Origin: Sphingomonas sp. Leaf230
GTDB lineage: Bacteria; Pseudomonadota; Alphaproteobacteria; Sphingomonadales; Sphingomonadaceae
DNA: 64,000 nt
Assembly (NCBI RefSeq): GCF_001421745.1
Contig: NZ_LMKW01000001.1
Location: forward strand, 186,001-250,000
Direction of reading: 5' to 3'
Shown: positions 17,799 through 25,981 of the stretch, one piece after another
How positions within the stretch are numbered: position 1 is the stretch's first letter
How the letters are laid out: the number at the start of each line of letters is the position of its first letter
Translations under genes and position numbers: made by a program
The notes under the pieces: generated by a model
The model's database searches: none
What the model saw: only the letters and a program-made list of their open reading frames with translations
Told to the model about the DNA's origin: nothing

Positions 17799-18193
17799 GC
17801 TGCGATTCTCCGCTTCTGCTGTGCGCCGACGCGCATGCCGGTCACGCTCTCGACGAGCGTTTCGATCTGTGCCTCGGCAAAACCGGCGGCGAGGAAGCCC
17901 TGGATCTCGGCCATCGGCAGCGCAAAGCCGCGACGCCAGGCGTACACCGCCATCCGCCGTAGCGCCTCTAGCCTGGGGTCGGCGAGCCGCGACGCGGTGC
18001 TGAGGCCGAACAGGCTGCCCATCGCGCGCGACATGCGGCTCGGGCCGGACAGGCTGCGCAACGTGTCGCGCTTGGCGAGCGCGATGACGCTCCATTCCAG
18101 CGCGGAAAAGCCGGTCGGGGCAGGGGCTGCCACGGCCTGGGCGCGGCTGGTGACGGGCGAAGCGAACATGTTGTCGAGGTCGAGATAAGCCAT
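17795..18193 (-). CDS. Conserved-looking protein of unknown function heading the RND operon
   Basis: A 132-residue soluble protein, start ATG 18193 with a strong site (AAGGGGGA). The N-terminus is MAYLDLDNMFASP; the middle (FSALEWSVIALAKRDTLRSL) and C-terminal part (LEALRRMAVYAWRRGFALP, then EIQGFLAAGFAEAQIETLVE) are helical. The last segment resembles a small helical bundle seen in short alphaproteobacterial accessory proteins, but I cannot name a family. It overlaps the adaptor gene by four bases and is the first gene after the TetR-controlled promoter. It is therefore probably induced together with the pump and may be an accessory or stress-sensing factor. Confidence 0.75.
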   Translation of the reverse strand: MAYLDLDNMFASPVTSRAQAVAAPAPTGFSALEWSVIALAKRDTLRSLSGPSRMSRAMGSLFGLSTASRLADPRLEALRRMAVYAWRRGFALPMAEIQGFLAAGFAEAQIETLVESVTGMRVGAQQKRRIAA

Positions 18194-18416
18194 GGGATTG
18201 TCCCCCTTTTGATCTTGGGCAAGCGCTGGCCTTCGTCGCTGGATGGTCCACCGACGTCAGCTGGTCGCAGGGCGTGCGCGGTCGTTGCCGACACATCACC
18301 GTGCCGCGCTTGCCCGCTTGGAATTTTCGAAAGTTTGGCCGAAGCCGTCTTAGGTTTGAACCGTGGTCATGGGTTGGTGTCCCCGGCTGCCCCATCCGAA
18401 GTAGGAGAGAGCTTCG

Positions 18417-18479
18417 ATACCAGTCGGTATATAAACCTGGCGTTCATCTAGTCAACAAGACTTTTGTACCGGCCGGTAT
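18417..18479 (-). promoter_or_regulatory. TetR-controlled promoter of the RND operon with two operators
   Basis: On the minus strand a -35 TTGACT (plus 18450-18455) and a -10 TATATA (18428-18433) are spaced by 16 bases. Operator ATACCAGTCGGTAT (18417-18430) overlaps the -10; operator GTACCGGCCGGTAT (18466-18479) lies just upstream of the -35. Both fit ATACC-N4-GGTAT, which is repeated at the tetR start. The transcript would have a leader of about 225 bases before the ATG at 18193. That leader (18194-18416) contains no gene or clear structure that I can support. Confidence 0.75.
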
Positions 18480-18507
18480 TTTTTCCGCGGCGCGGTAGAA
18501 AGCGTGT

Positions 18508-19122
18508 CTATTTGGTTGGCCACATGAGCATGCTGGTCTCGACGAGCTGCTGGAGTTCGGTGCAACTAGCGCCCGAGCCAGCCTGGATCGACAGCCCCTG
18601 CATGATCGCGAAGAGGTAGCGCATCAGCGCGTGCGACTCGAGACCTTCGGGGAACTCGCCCGCGGCCTTGGCTTCGTCGAACCGCTTCATCAGCGCGGCT
18701 TCGGACGACGCGCGGCGCTTGGCGACTTCGGCCTTGATCGGCTCGGCTTCGGCGCTGCAGGCCACGCTGCTGATGACGCTAAGACACCCCTTGGGGTCGC
18801 AGGTGCTCATCTGCATCTGCAACGCACCGCGGAGCAGGTTTTCCGCTACGGCACGGGCGGTCGGCGCGTCGAGCGCGGACGTCATATAGGCGAGCTTCTC
18901 GCGTTCGTAGAGGTCGAGCGCCTTGTGGAACAGCGCCTCCTTGTTACCGAACGCGGCGTAAAGGCTGGGCTTGGTAATCTTCATCTCGGCGGTCAGTTCC
19001 GCCATCGATGCGCCCTCGTAGCCGTTGCGCCAGAACACGCGCAGCGCACCCGCCAACGCTTCGTCGAGATCGAACTCGCGGGGGCGGCCCTTGGGGGCGG
19101 TGAGCGTGCAAAGCCTATTCAT
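18508..19122 (-). CDS. TetR-family repressor, divergent from nothing, upstream of the RND operon
   Basis: A 204-residue regulator with the N-terminal TetR helix-turn-helix (GRPREFDLDEALAGALRVFW, then MAELTAEMKITKPSLYAAFG, about residues 12-60). A helical ligand domain includes CDPKGCLSVISSVAC (two or three cysteines of possible redox or metal interest). It is transcribed in the same direction as the RND operon and lies just upstream of its promoter. An operator copy overlaps its own start codon, implying autorepression. There is no ribosome binding site, so leaderless translation is likely. Its operators match those at the RND promoter, making it the probable repressor of that pump. Confidence 0.88.
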   Translation of the reverse strand: MNRLCTLTAPKGRPREFDLDEALAGALRVFWRNGYEGASMAELTAEMKITKPSLYAAFGNKEALFHKALDLYEREKLAYMTSALDAPTARAVAENLLRGALQMQMSTCDPKGCLSVISSVACSAEAEPIKAEVAKRRASSEAALMKRFDEAKAAGEFPEGLESHALMRYLFAIMQGLSIQAGSGASCTELQQLVETSMLMWPTK

Positions 19123-19159
19123 ACCGTTCGGTATATAGTGAGAGCGCGCAAAAGGTCCA
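19121..19159 (-). promoter_or_regulatory. tetR promoter with operator overlapping the start codon
   Basis: Operator ATACCGTTCGGTAT (19121-19134) includes two bases of the ATG at 19122. A -10 TATATA (19132-19137) and a -35 TGGACC (plus 19154-19159) are spaced by 16 bases. The predicted start of transcription falls on or within a base or two of the ATG, since only nine bases separate the -10 from it. Repressor binding would therefore block both the promoter and the start of the message. Confidence 0.65.
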
Positions 19160-19186
19160 GTGACTGGAATATGTTGCCGGGGACGC

Positions 19187-20488
19187 TCACCGACCGACCG
19201 CGGTGTAGGCGAACCCGGCCTGTTCGACGTCCGCGCGCTGATAGACGTTGCGCAGGTCGACCATCACCGGCCCGGCCATCACGCGCTTCAACCGCGCAAG
19301 ATCGAGCGCGCGATAGGCATCCCATTCGGTCACGATCACGACCGCGTCGGCACCCTCCGCGGCGTCGTATGCGTCGGTGCAGTAGACGAGGTCGGGCATC
19401 ATCGCCTTGGCGGGCGCCATGCCTTCGGGATCGTGCGTGCGGACCGTCACGCCGGCGTCGGCAAGCGCGGTCGCGATCGCGAGACTCGGGGCGTCGCGCA
19501 TGTCGTCGGTGTTGGGCTTGAACGTGAGGCCGAGCAGCGCGACCGTCTTGCCGCGGGGGTTGTCGCCGAGCGCATGCAGGACTTTCCGGCCCATCGCGCG
19601 CTTGCGGCTGTCGTTCACCTTCACGACGGCTTCGACGATGTGGACCGGCGTGTCGTAATCCTCGGCGGTCTTGAGCAGCGCCAGCGTGTCCTTGGGGAAG
19701 CACGAGCCGCCATAGCCGGGTCCGGCGTGGAGGAATTTCTTGCCGATCCGGTTGTCGAGCCCGATCCCGCGCGACACGTCCTGCACGTCCGCGCCGACCG
19801 CTTCGCACAGATCCGCGATCTCGTTGATGAAGGTGATCTTGGTCGCGAGGAACGCGTTGGCCGCGTATTTGATCAGCTCCGACGTGCGGCGACCGACGAA
19901 CAGGATAGGCGATTCATTGAGATAGAGCGGGCGGTAGACGTCGCGCATGACCTGTTTGGCACGCTCGTCCTCGGTGCCGATGACGATGCGGTCGGGTCGC
20001 TTGAAGTCGCCGATCGCGGCGCCCTCGCGGAGGAACTCGGGGTTGGAGACGACCGCGACGTCGATGTCGGGACGCTTCTCGCGCAGGATAGCCTCGACCC
20101 GGTCGCCGGTGCCGACAGGGACGGTCGACTTGGTCACGACCACGGTCGGCCCAGTGACTGCGGCGGCGATTTCCTCGGTCGCGGCGAACACGTAGCTGAG
20201 GTCGGCATGGCCGTCGCCGCGTCGTGACGGCGTGCCGACCGCGATGAAGATCGCGTCGGCGTCCGCGACCGCGCTGGCGAGATCGGTGGTGAAGGTCAGC
20301 CGCCCCGCAGCTACATTGGACGCGACGAGCTGATCGAGACCGGGCTCGAAGATCGGCATGCGGCCGGCATGCAGCGCATCGATCTTCGACTGATCCTTGT
20401 CGACGCAGATCACGTCATGGCCAAAATCCGAAAAGCAGGCGCCGGACACCAGGCCGACATAGCCAGAACCGATCATCGTGATGCGCAT
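19187..20488 (-). CDS. ugd: UDP-glucose 6-dehydrogenase
   Basis: A 433-residue enzyme converting UDP-glucose to UDP-glucuronate with 2 NAD+, supplying exopolysaccharide and glycan precursors. The N-terminal Rossmann motif is ITMIGSGYVGLVSG (residues 3-16). The dimer/substrate helix has NAFLATKITFINEIADLCE, and the catalytic cysteine is Cys263 in GPGYGGSCFPKD. A C-terminal nucleotide-binding domain contains LLGLTFKPNTDDMRDAPS. Length and motifs are complete for the family. It appears monocistronic here, with no glycan cluster on either side in this window. Confidence 0.95.
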   Translation of the reverse strand: MRITMIGSGYVGLVSGACFSDFGHDVICVDKDQSKIDALHAGRMPIFEPGLDQLVASNVAAGRLTFTTDLASAVADADAIFIAVGTPSRRGDGHADLSYVFAATEEIAAAVTGPTVVVTKSTVPVGTGDRVEAILREKRPDIDVAVVSNPEFLREGAAIGDFKRPDRIVIGTEDERAKQVMRDVYRPLYLNESPILFVGRRTSELIKYAANAFLATKITFINEIADLCEAVGADVQDVSRGIGLDNRIGKKFLHAGPGYGGSCFPKDTLALLKTAEDYDTPVHIVEAVVKVNDSRKRAMGRKVLHALGDNPRGKTVALLGLTFKPNTDDMRDAPSLAIATALADAGVTVRTHDPEGMAPAKAMMPDLVYCTDAYDAAEGADAVVIVTEWDAYRALDLARLKRVMAGPVMVDLRNVYQRADVEQAGFAYTAVGR

Positions 20489-20619
20489 GGACGTTCCCCG
20501 TAAAAGCCGCGCGACCTATCGAGACTAATGCGCGCGGGTGCAAGCTGGCGGGCGCAACCAAAGCGGAGCATACCGGTTGAAACTTCGACCAAATGGCATC
20601 GCAAAACAGGAGAGAGACG

Positions 20620-21066
20620 ATGGCTGACGACTTCAAGCAGGCAGTCGATGACGGTGCGAACGCAAGCAAGGCGGCGACCGACCGCGCGGCGGATGCGGCC
20701 AAGGGCGCGGCGGACGCGATGCGCGAGAATGCCGGGAAGGCGCGCGATGCGTTCTCGGAGAAGGTCGTCGATCCGGCGCGGCGCGCAGGCGAGGCGATGA
20801 AGGAGTCGGGCGGCAAGATTGCCGAGGGCGGCGCGACGATCGGCAAGGCGATGATCGATCAGGCCGAGCAGAATGCGCGCGAGGCCTTCGCGGCGATGCG
20901 CGAGGCGGCGAGCGCCAGCGACCTGACACAGGTGATGAAGATCCAGGGCGATTACCTACGCGAGCAGAGCCAGCGAAGCATGAGCCAGGCACGCGAGATC
21001 GGCGAGCTGATCATGAAGTTCGGCAAGGACGCGGTCGCACCGTTGCAGGGCGGCGGGATCAAGTAA
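20620..21066 (+). CDS. Phasin-family protein
   Basis: A 148-residue protein; the start at ATG 20620 (MADDFKQAVDDG) follows AGGAGAGA, preferred to the in-frame ATG at 20593. The N-terminal half is an Ala/Lys/Glu/Asp-rich amphipathic repeat (KAATDRAADAAKGAADAM). The C-terminal half matches the phasin core (MIDQAEQNAREAFAAMREAA, then VMKIQGDYLREQSQRSMSQA). By family it coats polyhydroxyalkanoate granules or acts in general stress. No PHA synthesis genes are in the window. A strong hairpin follows the stop. Confidence 0.88.
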   Translation: MADDFKQAVDDGANASKAATDRAADAAKGAADAMRENAGKARDAFSEKVVDPARRAGEAMKESGGKIAEGGATIGKAMIDQAEQNAREAFAAMREAASASDLTQVMKIQGDYLREQSQRSMSQAREIGELIMKFGKDAVAPLQGGGIK

Positions 21067-21071
21067 GCCGA

Positions 21072-21104
21072 TACGCCGCTCCCCGTTTTGCGGTGGAGCG
21101 GCGT
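21072..21104 (+). terminator. Hairpin after the phasin gene
   Basis: TACGCCGCTCC pairs with GGAGCGGCGTA around an inner CCG...CGG loop, six bases after the phasin stop. There is no T-run, so it may act as an mRNA 3' stabiliser rather than a classical terminator. Confidence 0.55.
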
Positions 21105-21119
21105 ACGGACGAGCAAGAA

Positions 21120-21155
21120 CGCCGCCGCTCCGACACTATGACGGAGCGGCGGCGG
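21120..21155. terminator. Second hairpin in the phasin/PiT convergent gap
   Basis: CGCCGCCGCTCC pairs with GGAGCGGCGGCG over an 11-base loop, between the convergent phasin and PiT genes. It could terminate or protect either transcript. No T-run is seen on either strand. Confidence 0.5.
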
Positions 21156-21177
21156 ATCAGCCTCAACTATTTCCGGC

Positions 21178-22176
21178 TTAAACGAACAGTCCGACGAGCC
21201 AGTACGTGCCGGCGCCGATCAGCCCCGCGGCGGGCAGAGTAAGCGTCCAAGCGACGACGATGTTGCTCGCGACGTTCCAGCGGACGGCGGACAGGCGCCG
21301 CGCGGCGCCGACTCCGACGATCGAGCCGGTGATGGTGTGCGTCGACGATACGGGAATGCCCCAGAAGGTCGCCGCGAACAGCGTGATCGCGCCGCCGGTC
21401 TCCGCGCAGAACCCTTGTGCGGGGGTGAGGCGGGTAATCTTCGAGCCCATCGTGTGGACGATCCGCCAGCCGCCCGACAGCGTGCCAAGCGCCATCGCCG
21501 CCTGGCAGGACAGCACGACCCAGAGCGGCACGTGGAACTCACCGCCGAGCAGGCCTTGTGAATAGAGCAGGACGGCGATGATCCCCATCGTCTTTTGCGC
21601 GTCGTTGCCGCCGTGGCCGAGCGAGTAGAGCGCGGCGGAGATCAGCTGGAGCTTGCGGAAACGCTTGTCGACGCCGAGCGGGGTGAGCTTGAGGCTCGTC
21701 CAGGCAACGATCAGCACCAGAACCAGCGCGAGCATCAGGCCGATCGCGGGCGAGGCGAAGATCGCGAGCACGGTCTTGATCACGCCGCTCCAGACGATCG
21801 CGCCGAAGCCGATCTTGGCGATGCCGGCGCCCAGGAGCCCGCCGATCAGCGCGTGGCTGCTGCTCGACGGGATGCCGAGCACCCAGGTGATGACGTTCCA
21901 CGCGATCGCGCCCATCAGCGCGGCGAAGATCACCTGTGCATCGATAACGTGCGCCTGGACGATCCCGGTGCCGACGGTCTGCGCGACGTGGAGGCCGAAC
22001 ACCGCGAACGCGATGAAGTTGAAGAACGCTGCCCAGAGCACGGCGTATTGGGGCTTCAGCACGCGCGTGGAGACGACTGTGGCGATCGAGTTCGCCGCGT
22101 CGTGGAGGCCGTTCAGGAAGTCGAACAGCAGCGCGATGCCGATGAGACCGATTAGGAGGGGGAGGGAGAGGATCAT
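21178..22176 (-). CDS. pit: PiT-family inorganic phosphate transporter
   Basis: A 332-residue inner-membrane permease of the PiT class. Internal duplication is visible as two PD001131-like signatures: FLNGLHDAANSIATVVSTRV near the N-terminus and SLGHGGNDAQKTMGIIAVL near the middle. PVSSTHTITGSIVGVG and IPSSSSHALIGGLLGAG are the paired inner motifs. About ten hydrophobic segments are present. It is somewhat short but within the range of bacterial low-affinity Pit proteins. The DUF47 gene upstream on the same strand is its usual accessory partner; a family B repeat lies between them. Confidence 0.92.
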   Translation of the reverse strand: MILSLPLLIGLIGIALLFDFLNGLHDAANSIATVVSTRVLKPQYAVLWAAFFNFIAFAVFGLHVAQTVGTGIVQAHVIDAQVIFAALMGAIAWNVITWVLGIPSSSSHALIGGLLGAGIAKIGFGAIVWSGVIKTVLAIFASPAIGLMLALVLVLIVAWTSLKLTPLGVDKRFRKLQLISAALYSLGHGGNDAQKTMGIIAVLLYSQGLLGGEFHVPLWVVLSCQAAMALGTLSGGWRIVHTMGSKITRLTPAQGFCAETGGAITLFAATFWGIPVSSTHTITGSIVGVGAARRLSAVRWNVASNIVVAWTLTLPAAGLIGAGTYWLVGLFV

Positions 22177-22230
22177 GCGCGGCCGCCCGCGGTTACGCGG
22201 ATAAGGTGCGCCGCCGCTCTCTCAACCACT

Positions 22231-22337
22231 CCACCACCCCGGCGAAGGCCGGGGCCCAGTTGGAGAGGTCGTAGTAACAGCGTACCGCCCTCAGTTATTA
22301 CCGTCCCCCAACTGGGCCCCGGCCTTCGCCGGGGTGG
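22231..22337. repeat. Palindromic repeat, family B copy 3
   Basis: Arms CACCACCCCGGCGAAGGCCG...CCCAGTTGG and CCAACTGGG...CCGGCCTTCGCCGGGGTGG separated by about 50 bases. It occupies most of the gap between the DUF47 gene and pit, which are on the same strand and functionally linked. Confidence 0.85.
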
Positions 22338-22371
22338 CGCCTTGTTGGAGCGTCGCGACTCGTACGACACA

Positions 22372-23463
22372 TCAAGCATGGTCGATGACCAGCCCCTGGA
22401 TCTCGTTCGCGACGTCCTCGAAGCGGTCGACGATCTTTTCCAGGCTGCTGTAGATTTCGCGGTTGATGATGAACGTCATCGGGTCCGCACTGATCTTCGA
22501 CGCCTGGAACAGCGCGCGCAGGCCCGTGTCGTGGATATCGTCGGCATGCCCCTCGATCTGGATCAGGCGCGCGGTCAGGTCGTGCAACCGGCCGGCGTTG
22601 GTGCCGAGCGACCGCAGCAGCGGGATCGCCTCTGCTGTGATTCGCGCGGCCTCGACGATGATGCCGGCCATGTCGCGCATCTGCGGCGAGAACTCGGTCA
22701 CCTCGTACAGCGCGATCGCGTTGGCGGTGCCGTTCATCTGGTCGATCGCGTCGTCCATCACGCCGATCAGGTCGGTGATCGCGCTGCGGTCGAACGGCGT
22801 GACGAACACCCGGCGGACGTCCTGCAACACCTCGCGCGTGATATCGTCGGCCTCGTGCTCGCGCTTGACGATCTCGGCGATCTGACCCTCGATCGAGCCT
22901 TCGCCGTGGAGCAGCCGTGCAAGCGCATCGGCACCGGCGACCAAGGTCGCGGCATGCGCGTCGAACAGTTCGAAGAACCGTCCCTGCTTCGGCATCAGCG
23001 ACTGGAACCAGCCCAGCATCGGAATTCTCCTTTTCGCGCTCGTGCGCACGACGGGTAAGATACGTTGCGCGAGCGACGCCGGGATCGGCGGCTCACGGAA
23101 AGCAGCGATCAGCGCCTTCAGGCCGGGCTCATTGACAGCCTCCGCCGCGCGATCAAGCGTAAACCAGCGTGTGTCGCGTTGATGACGCTCGGGCCAGTCC
23201 TCCACCTGCTCGACGAATGCGAGCGGAAACACGGTGACGATCATGTCGCGGTAACGGCCGGTGCGGCGGCGTTTTCGGTATGCGAATTGCCCGACCGGCG
23301 ACGGGCAGGGGATGCCGCGGATGCCGGCTTCTTCGTACGCCTCCTGCGCGGCGGCCTCGTGGCTGGCGAGGCCTACAATGGGGTTGCCCTTGGGGATCAC
23401 CCAGCGGCCGGTGTCGCGCGAGGTGATCAGCATCACGCGAGCGTGGCCGGCTTCGTCGATCAC
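22372..23463 (-). CDS. Continuous Nudix hydrolase-DUF47 (Pit accessory) reading frame
   Basis: One uninterrupted frame of 363 codons holds two domains. Codons 1-140 look like a Nudix hydrolase (RWVIPKGNPIVG, then ASHEAAAQEAYEEAGI, a degenerate Nudix box). From residue 149 (MLGWFQSLMPKQGRFFELFD) to the end is a complete 215-residue DUF47/PhoU-like protein, the accessory of PiT transporters. ATG 23019 is preceded by AAAAGGAGAA, so DUF47 is probably also, or only, made from its own start. The Nudix part has no stop of its own. Its N-terminus is also odd: family-like residues (IEQIGALPY) occur before the GTG at 23463, but no start codon exists between there and the upstream stop at 23536-23538. 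A fusion, lost stop or sequencing error are all possible. Confidence 0.8.
   Translation of the reverse strand: MIDEAGHARVMLITSRDTGRWVIPKGNPIVGLASHEAAAQEAYEEAGIRGIPCPSPVGQFAYRKRRRTGRYRDMIVTVFPLAFVEQVEDWPERHQRDTRWFTLDRAAEAVNEPGLKALIAAFREPPIPASLAQRILPVVRTSAKRRIPMLGWFQSLMPKQGRFFELFDAHAATLVAGADALARLLHGEGSIEGQIAEIVKREHEADDITREVLQDVRRVFVTPFDRSAITDLIGVMDDAIDQMNGTANAIALYEVTEFSPQMRDMAGIIVEAARITAEAIPLLRSLGTNAGRLHDLTARLIQIEGHADDIHDTGLRALFQASKISADPMTFIINREIYSSLEKIVDRFEDVANEIQGLVIDHA
23019..23034 (-). promoter_or_regulatory. Internal ribosome binding site for DUF47
   Basis: AAAAGGAGAA (plus 23025-23034) followed by TTCCG and ATG at 23019 on the minus strand. It lies inside the Nudix reading frame and marks a separate start for the DUF47 protein. 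Confidence 0.75.
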
Positions 23464-23685
23464 ATAGGGAAGTGCGCCGATCTGCTCGATGGTTCGGGTC
23501 CTTGCACCCGCAGAATCGCGGGGAAAGTCGGGAGCTTATACCCGGTTTTTACGCAAGGATAGCGGCGCGGCGGAGAGTTTTCGGACCGTCGCCGCGGGTC
23601 CATTTCTGTCCCATTGCCGGACGCCGCTACCTTAACCACCTTTGTCACTGGTCGAATTGGTAAACGCGACGTTAACGTTTGCATC

Positions 23686-23850
23686 ATGACCAGACGCCTA
23701 GTCCTCACCAACGAAGCCGCCCGCCACCCGCTGCGCCGTTCGCTGCCGCCGCCGGTGATCGCGAGCGCAAGGAACGACGATCAGGACGTGAAGCTGTTCC
23801 TGTTGAGCTTCGCCGCGTTCTTCACGTGCTTTTACAGCTTCATTTTTTGA
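23686..23850 (+). CDS. Small single-pass membrane protein, unknown
   Basis: A 54-residue product from ATG 23686 to TGA 23848-23850. The N-terminal 35 residues are basic and polar (MTRRLVLTNEAARHPLRRSL); the C-terminal end, DVKLFLLSFAAFFTCFYSFI, is one transmembrane helix. The topology is probably N-in with a C-terminal tail anchor. The frame has coding-like composition, and a repeat (family C) begins 13 bases after the stop, as after other genes here. No family name can be given. Confidence 0.6.
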   Translation: MTRRLVLTNEAARHPLRRSLPPPVIASARNDDQDVKLFLLSFAAFFTCFYSFIF

Positions 23851-23862
23851 GATTGAGCTGTC

Positions 23863-23986
23863 GATCCTCCCCCGCCAGGGGGAGGTGGCTGGCTTGCCAG
23901 ACGGAGGGGGAGGAAAGGAAAACATCCGTCCCGTGTCCTCCCCCTCCGTCACCTTCGGCGACACCTCCCCCTGGCGGGGGAGGATT
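23863..23986. repeat. Palindromic repeat, family C copy 1
   Basis: Arms GATCCTCCCCCGCCAGGGGG...AGGTGGC and CACCTCCCCC...TGGCGGGGGAGGAT enclose inner arms GACGGAGGGGGAGGA and TCCTCCCCCTCCGTC. A close copy lies at 32857-32979. It separates the small membrane-protein gene from the convergent MFS gene. Confidence 0.85.
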
Positions 23987-23987
23987 T

Positions 23988-25313
23988 TCAGTGTCGAAGC
24001 GTCGGCAGACACCCGATCGCATCGTCGTCGCAGGCCCGGTGCAGCTTCTGCGCGAGCCATGCCGAGACGAGGCACATCGCCGCCACGAGGAACAGCATGT
24101 CCTCGGGCGTCACACCCATCGCGGTGATGCCGATGACGAGGATCGAGCCGATCGTCATCGCGCCCGAATTGACGACGTTGTTCGCCGCGACTGTGCGCGC
24201 GGTCTGGTCCTTCTCGACGGTCGTCGTCAGGAACGCGTAAAGCGGCACGACGAACATCCCGCCGGTGATCGCGATCGCCAGCAGCGTCGCCAGCACGGGA
24301 ATCGCACCCGGCTGATGGATAAACCCCGCCCAGTCGTAATAATGTCCCGGAGCCGCGGGCGTCCAGTTCCGTGCGAGGAACGAGAACAGCACGACGAAGC
24401 CGCCCATCGCGATCACGGACGCGGGCGAGAACTTCGCGGAAATCCGCCCACGCAGCATCGAATTGATCACGACCGAGCCGATCGCAACTCCGACCGAGAA
24501 CACCGCGATCACGAAGCTCGCGACTCGCTCGTCGGCGGTCAGCACGTTCTTGACCAGCGGCGGGAAGACGATGATCAGCACAGCGCCGATCGTCCAGAAG
24601 AAGCTGATCGCGACGATTGCCAAGAACAGGCGGGGGATATGCAGCGTCGCGCTGATCAGGCGCCACGAGGCAGTGAACGGATTGTAGTCGAGCTTCAGCG
24701 GCGGGCCTTCGCGCGGTGCGGGGGGCACTTGCCGGCCAGAGAACCAGCCGATCACGGCGACAATCAACACGCTGGCAGCCGCACCCTCGATCGGGATCCA
24801 GCCTGCCGTCACCGTGCCCAACAGGATCGCGAGATACGTCCCGGCCTCGACCAGCCCGGTGCCGCCGAGCACGTCGCACGGTTTCAGATGCTGCGGCAGG
24901 ATCGCGTATTTGATCGGCCCGAAGAACGTCGAATGCACGCCGAGGCACAGCACCGCGCCGAGCATCAGCCCGATCCCGAGCGACGGATGCCCGGCACGCG
25001 CGACCATCAGGCCGGTCGCGCCGAGCAGCATGATGCCGATCTCGACCGTCTTCACGATCCGGATGATCCGCGCCTTGTCTTCGCTATCCGCCAATTGCCC
25101 GGCGAGCGCGGACAGCAGGAAGAACGGCAGGATGCCGAGCCCCGTCGCCAGCGCGTTGAAGTTCGCCTCCATCTTCGGATCGTTGAAGACGGCATAGGTC
25201 GCGAACAGGACCATCGAGGTCTTGAACAGGTTATCGTTGAACGCGCCGAGAAACTGCGTGGTGAACAGGGGCAGGAAGCGACGTTGCTTCAGCAACCCGA
25301 GGGCATTGAGCAT
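23988..25313 (-). CDS. LplT-like MFS transporter
   Basis: A 441-residue, 12-helix MFS protein. The opening FLPLFTTQFLGAFNDNLFKT and FGPIKYAILPQHL match the lysophospholipid transporter group (LplT and the MFS half of acyltransferase fusions). In that family the protein flips lysophospholipids across the inner membrane for reacylation. Here no acyltransferase or acyl-ACP synthetase domain follows, so it is a stand-alone permease and the substrate is inferred. pgsA, a phospholipid synthesis gene, is divergent from it at 25428, which fits a lipid role. Its 3' end abuts a family C repeat. Confidence 0.82.
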   Translation of the reverse strand: MLNALGLLKQRRFLPLFTTQFLGAFNDNLFKTSMVLFATYAVFNDPKMEANFNALATGLGILPFFLLSALAGQLADSEDKARIIRIVKTVEIGIMLLGATGLMVARAGHPSLGIGLMLGAVLCLGVHSTFFGPIKYAILPQHLKPCDVLGGTGLVEAGTYLAILLGTVTAGWIPIEGAAASVLIVAVIGWFSGRQVPPAPREGPPLKLDYNPFTASWRLISATLHIPRLFLAIVAISFFWTIGAVLIIVFPPLVKNVLTADERVASFVIAVFSVGVAIGSVVINSMLRGRISAKFSPASVIAMGGFVVLFSFLARNWTPAAPGHYYDWAGFIHQPGAIPVLATLLAIAITGGMFVVPLYAFLTTTVEKDQTARTVAANNVVNSGAMTIGSILVIGITAMGVTPEDMLFLVAAMCLVSAWLAQKLHRACDDDAIGCLPTLRH

Positions 25314-25427
25314 GACGGGAAATAGCCCTGATCGTTGCGGTAATGTGTCGAACCCTTAGCCGAGCGTCATCCGCACGCCAACGTTAAACCGGTTTCGCCC
25401 CGCGACCGACCGGTATAGGGGTGGTGG

Positions 25428-25979
25428 GTGCTGAGCTTGCCTAACCTCCTGACATTGTCGCGGATCGTCGCGGTGCCCCTGCTGGTCTGGTTCCTGTGGT
25501 GGCCCGACTGGGAGGCAGGGTACGGCATCGCCTTCGTGCTGTACTGCCTGATGGGCATCACCGATTATTTCGATGGTTACCTCGCGCGATCGAGCGGCGC
25601 GGTGTCGCGGTTGGGGATCTTCCTCGATCCGATCGCCGACAAGATCATGGTCGCCGCGGTGATCCTGATCCTGGTCGGCACGCGCGATATTGCCGGCATT
25701 CATGTCATCGCCGCGTTGGTGATCTTATTGCGTGAGATCGCGGTGTCGGGCCTGCGCGAGTTCCTGGCACAGGTGCAGGTTTCCGTGCCGGTATCGCAGC
25801 TCGCCAAGTGGAAGACGACGCTGCAGCTCGTGTCGCTCGGCGGAATCATCCTCGGCGGTGCGGTGCCCGACATGGTCTGGGTGCACACCGTCGGGATCGT
25901 CGCGCTATGGGGTGCGGCCGTCCTCACGTTGCTGACCGGATGGGATTACCTCCGTGTCGGCCTGAAGCACATGGACTAA
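25428..25979 (+). CDS. pgsA: CDP-diacylglycerol-glycerol-3-phosphate 3-phosphatidyltransferase
   Basis: A 183-residue membrane enzyme making phosphatidylglycerophosphate from CDP-diacylglycerol and glycerol 3-phosphate. The start is GTG 25428 (then LSLPNLLTLSRI, the typical PgsA opening). The CDP-alcohol phosphotransferase motif is complete: DYFDGYLAR, then G and LDPIADK (D-x2-D-G-x2-A-R-x8/9-G-x3-D-x3-D). Four or five hydrophobic segments follow. It begins the pgsA-moaD-moaE string; moaD starts two bases after its stop. Confidence 0.93.
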   Translation: MLSLPNLLTLSRIVAVPLLVWFLWWPDWEAGYGIAFVLYCLMGITDYFDGYLARSSGAVSRLGIFLDPIADKIMVAAVILILVGTRDIAGIHVIAALVILLREIAVSGLREFLAQVQVSVPVSQLAKWKTTLQLVSLGGIILGGAVPDMVWVHTVGIVALWGAAVLTLLTGWDYLRVGLKHMD

Positions 25980-25981
25980 TC

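Noticed and set aside
18194-18416. Riboswitch in the long RND-operon leader
   Set aside because: No conserved riboswitch element or strong structure could be recognised in these 223 bases.
23679-25325. 548-codon open frame on the plus strand
   Set aside because: Antisense to the LplT-like transporter and running through repeat DNA; Asp/Arg/His-rich composition typical of shadow frames.
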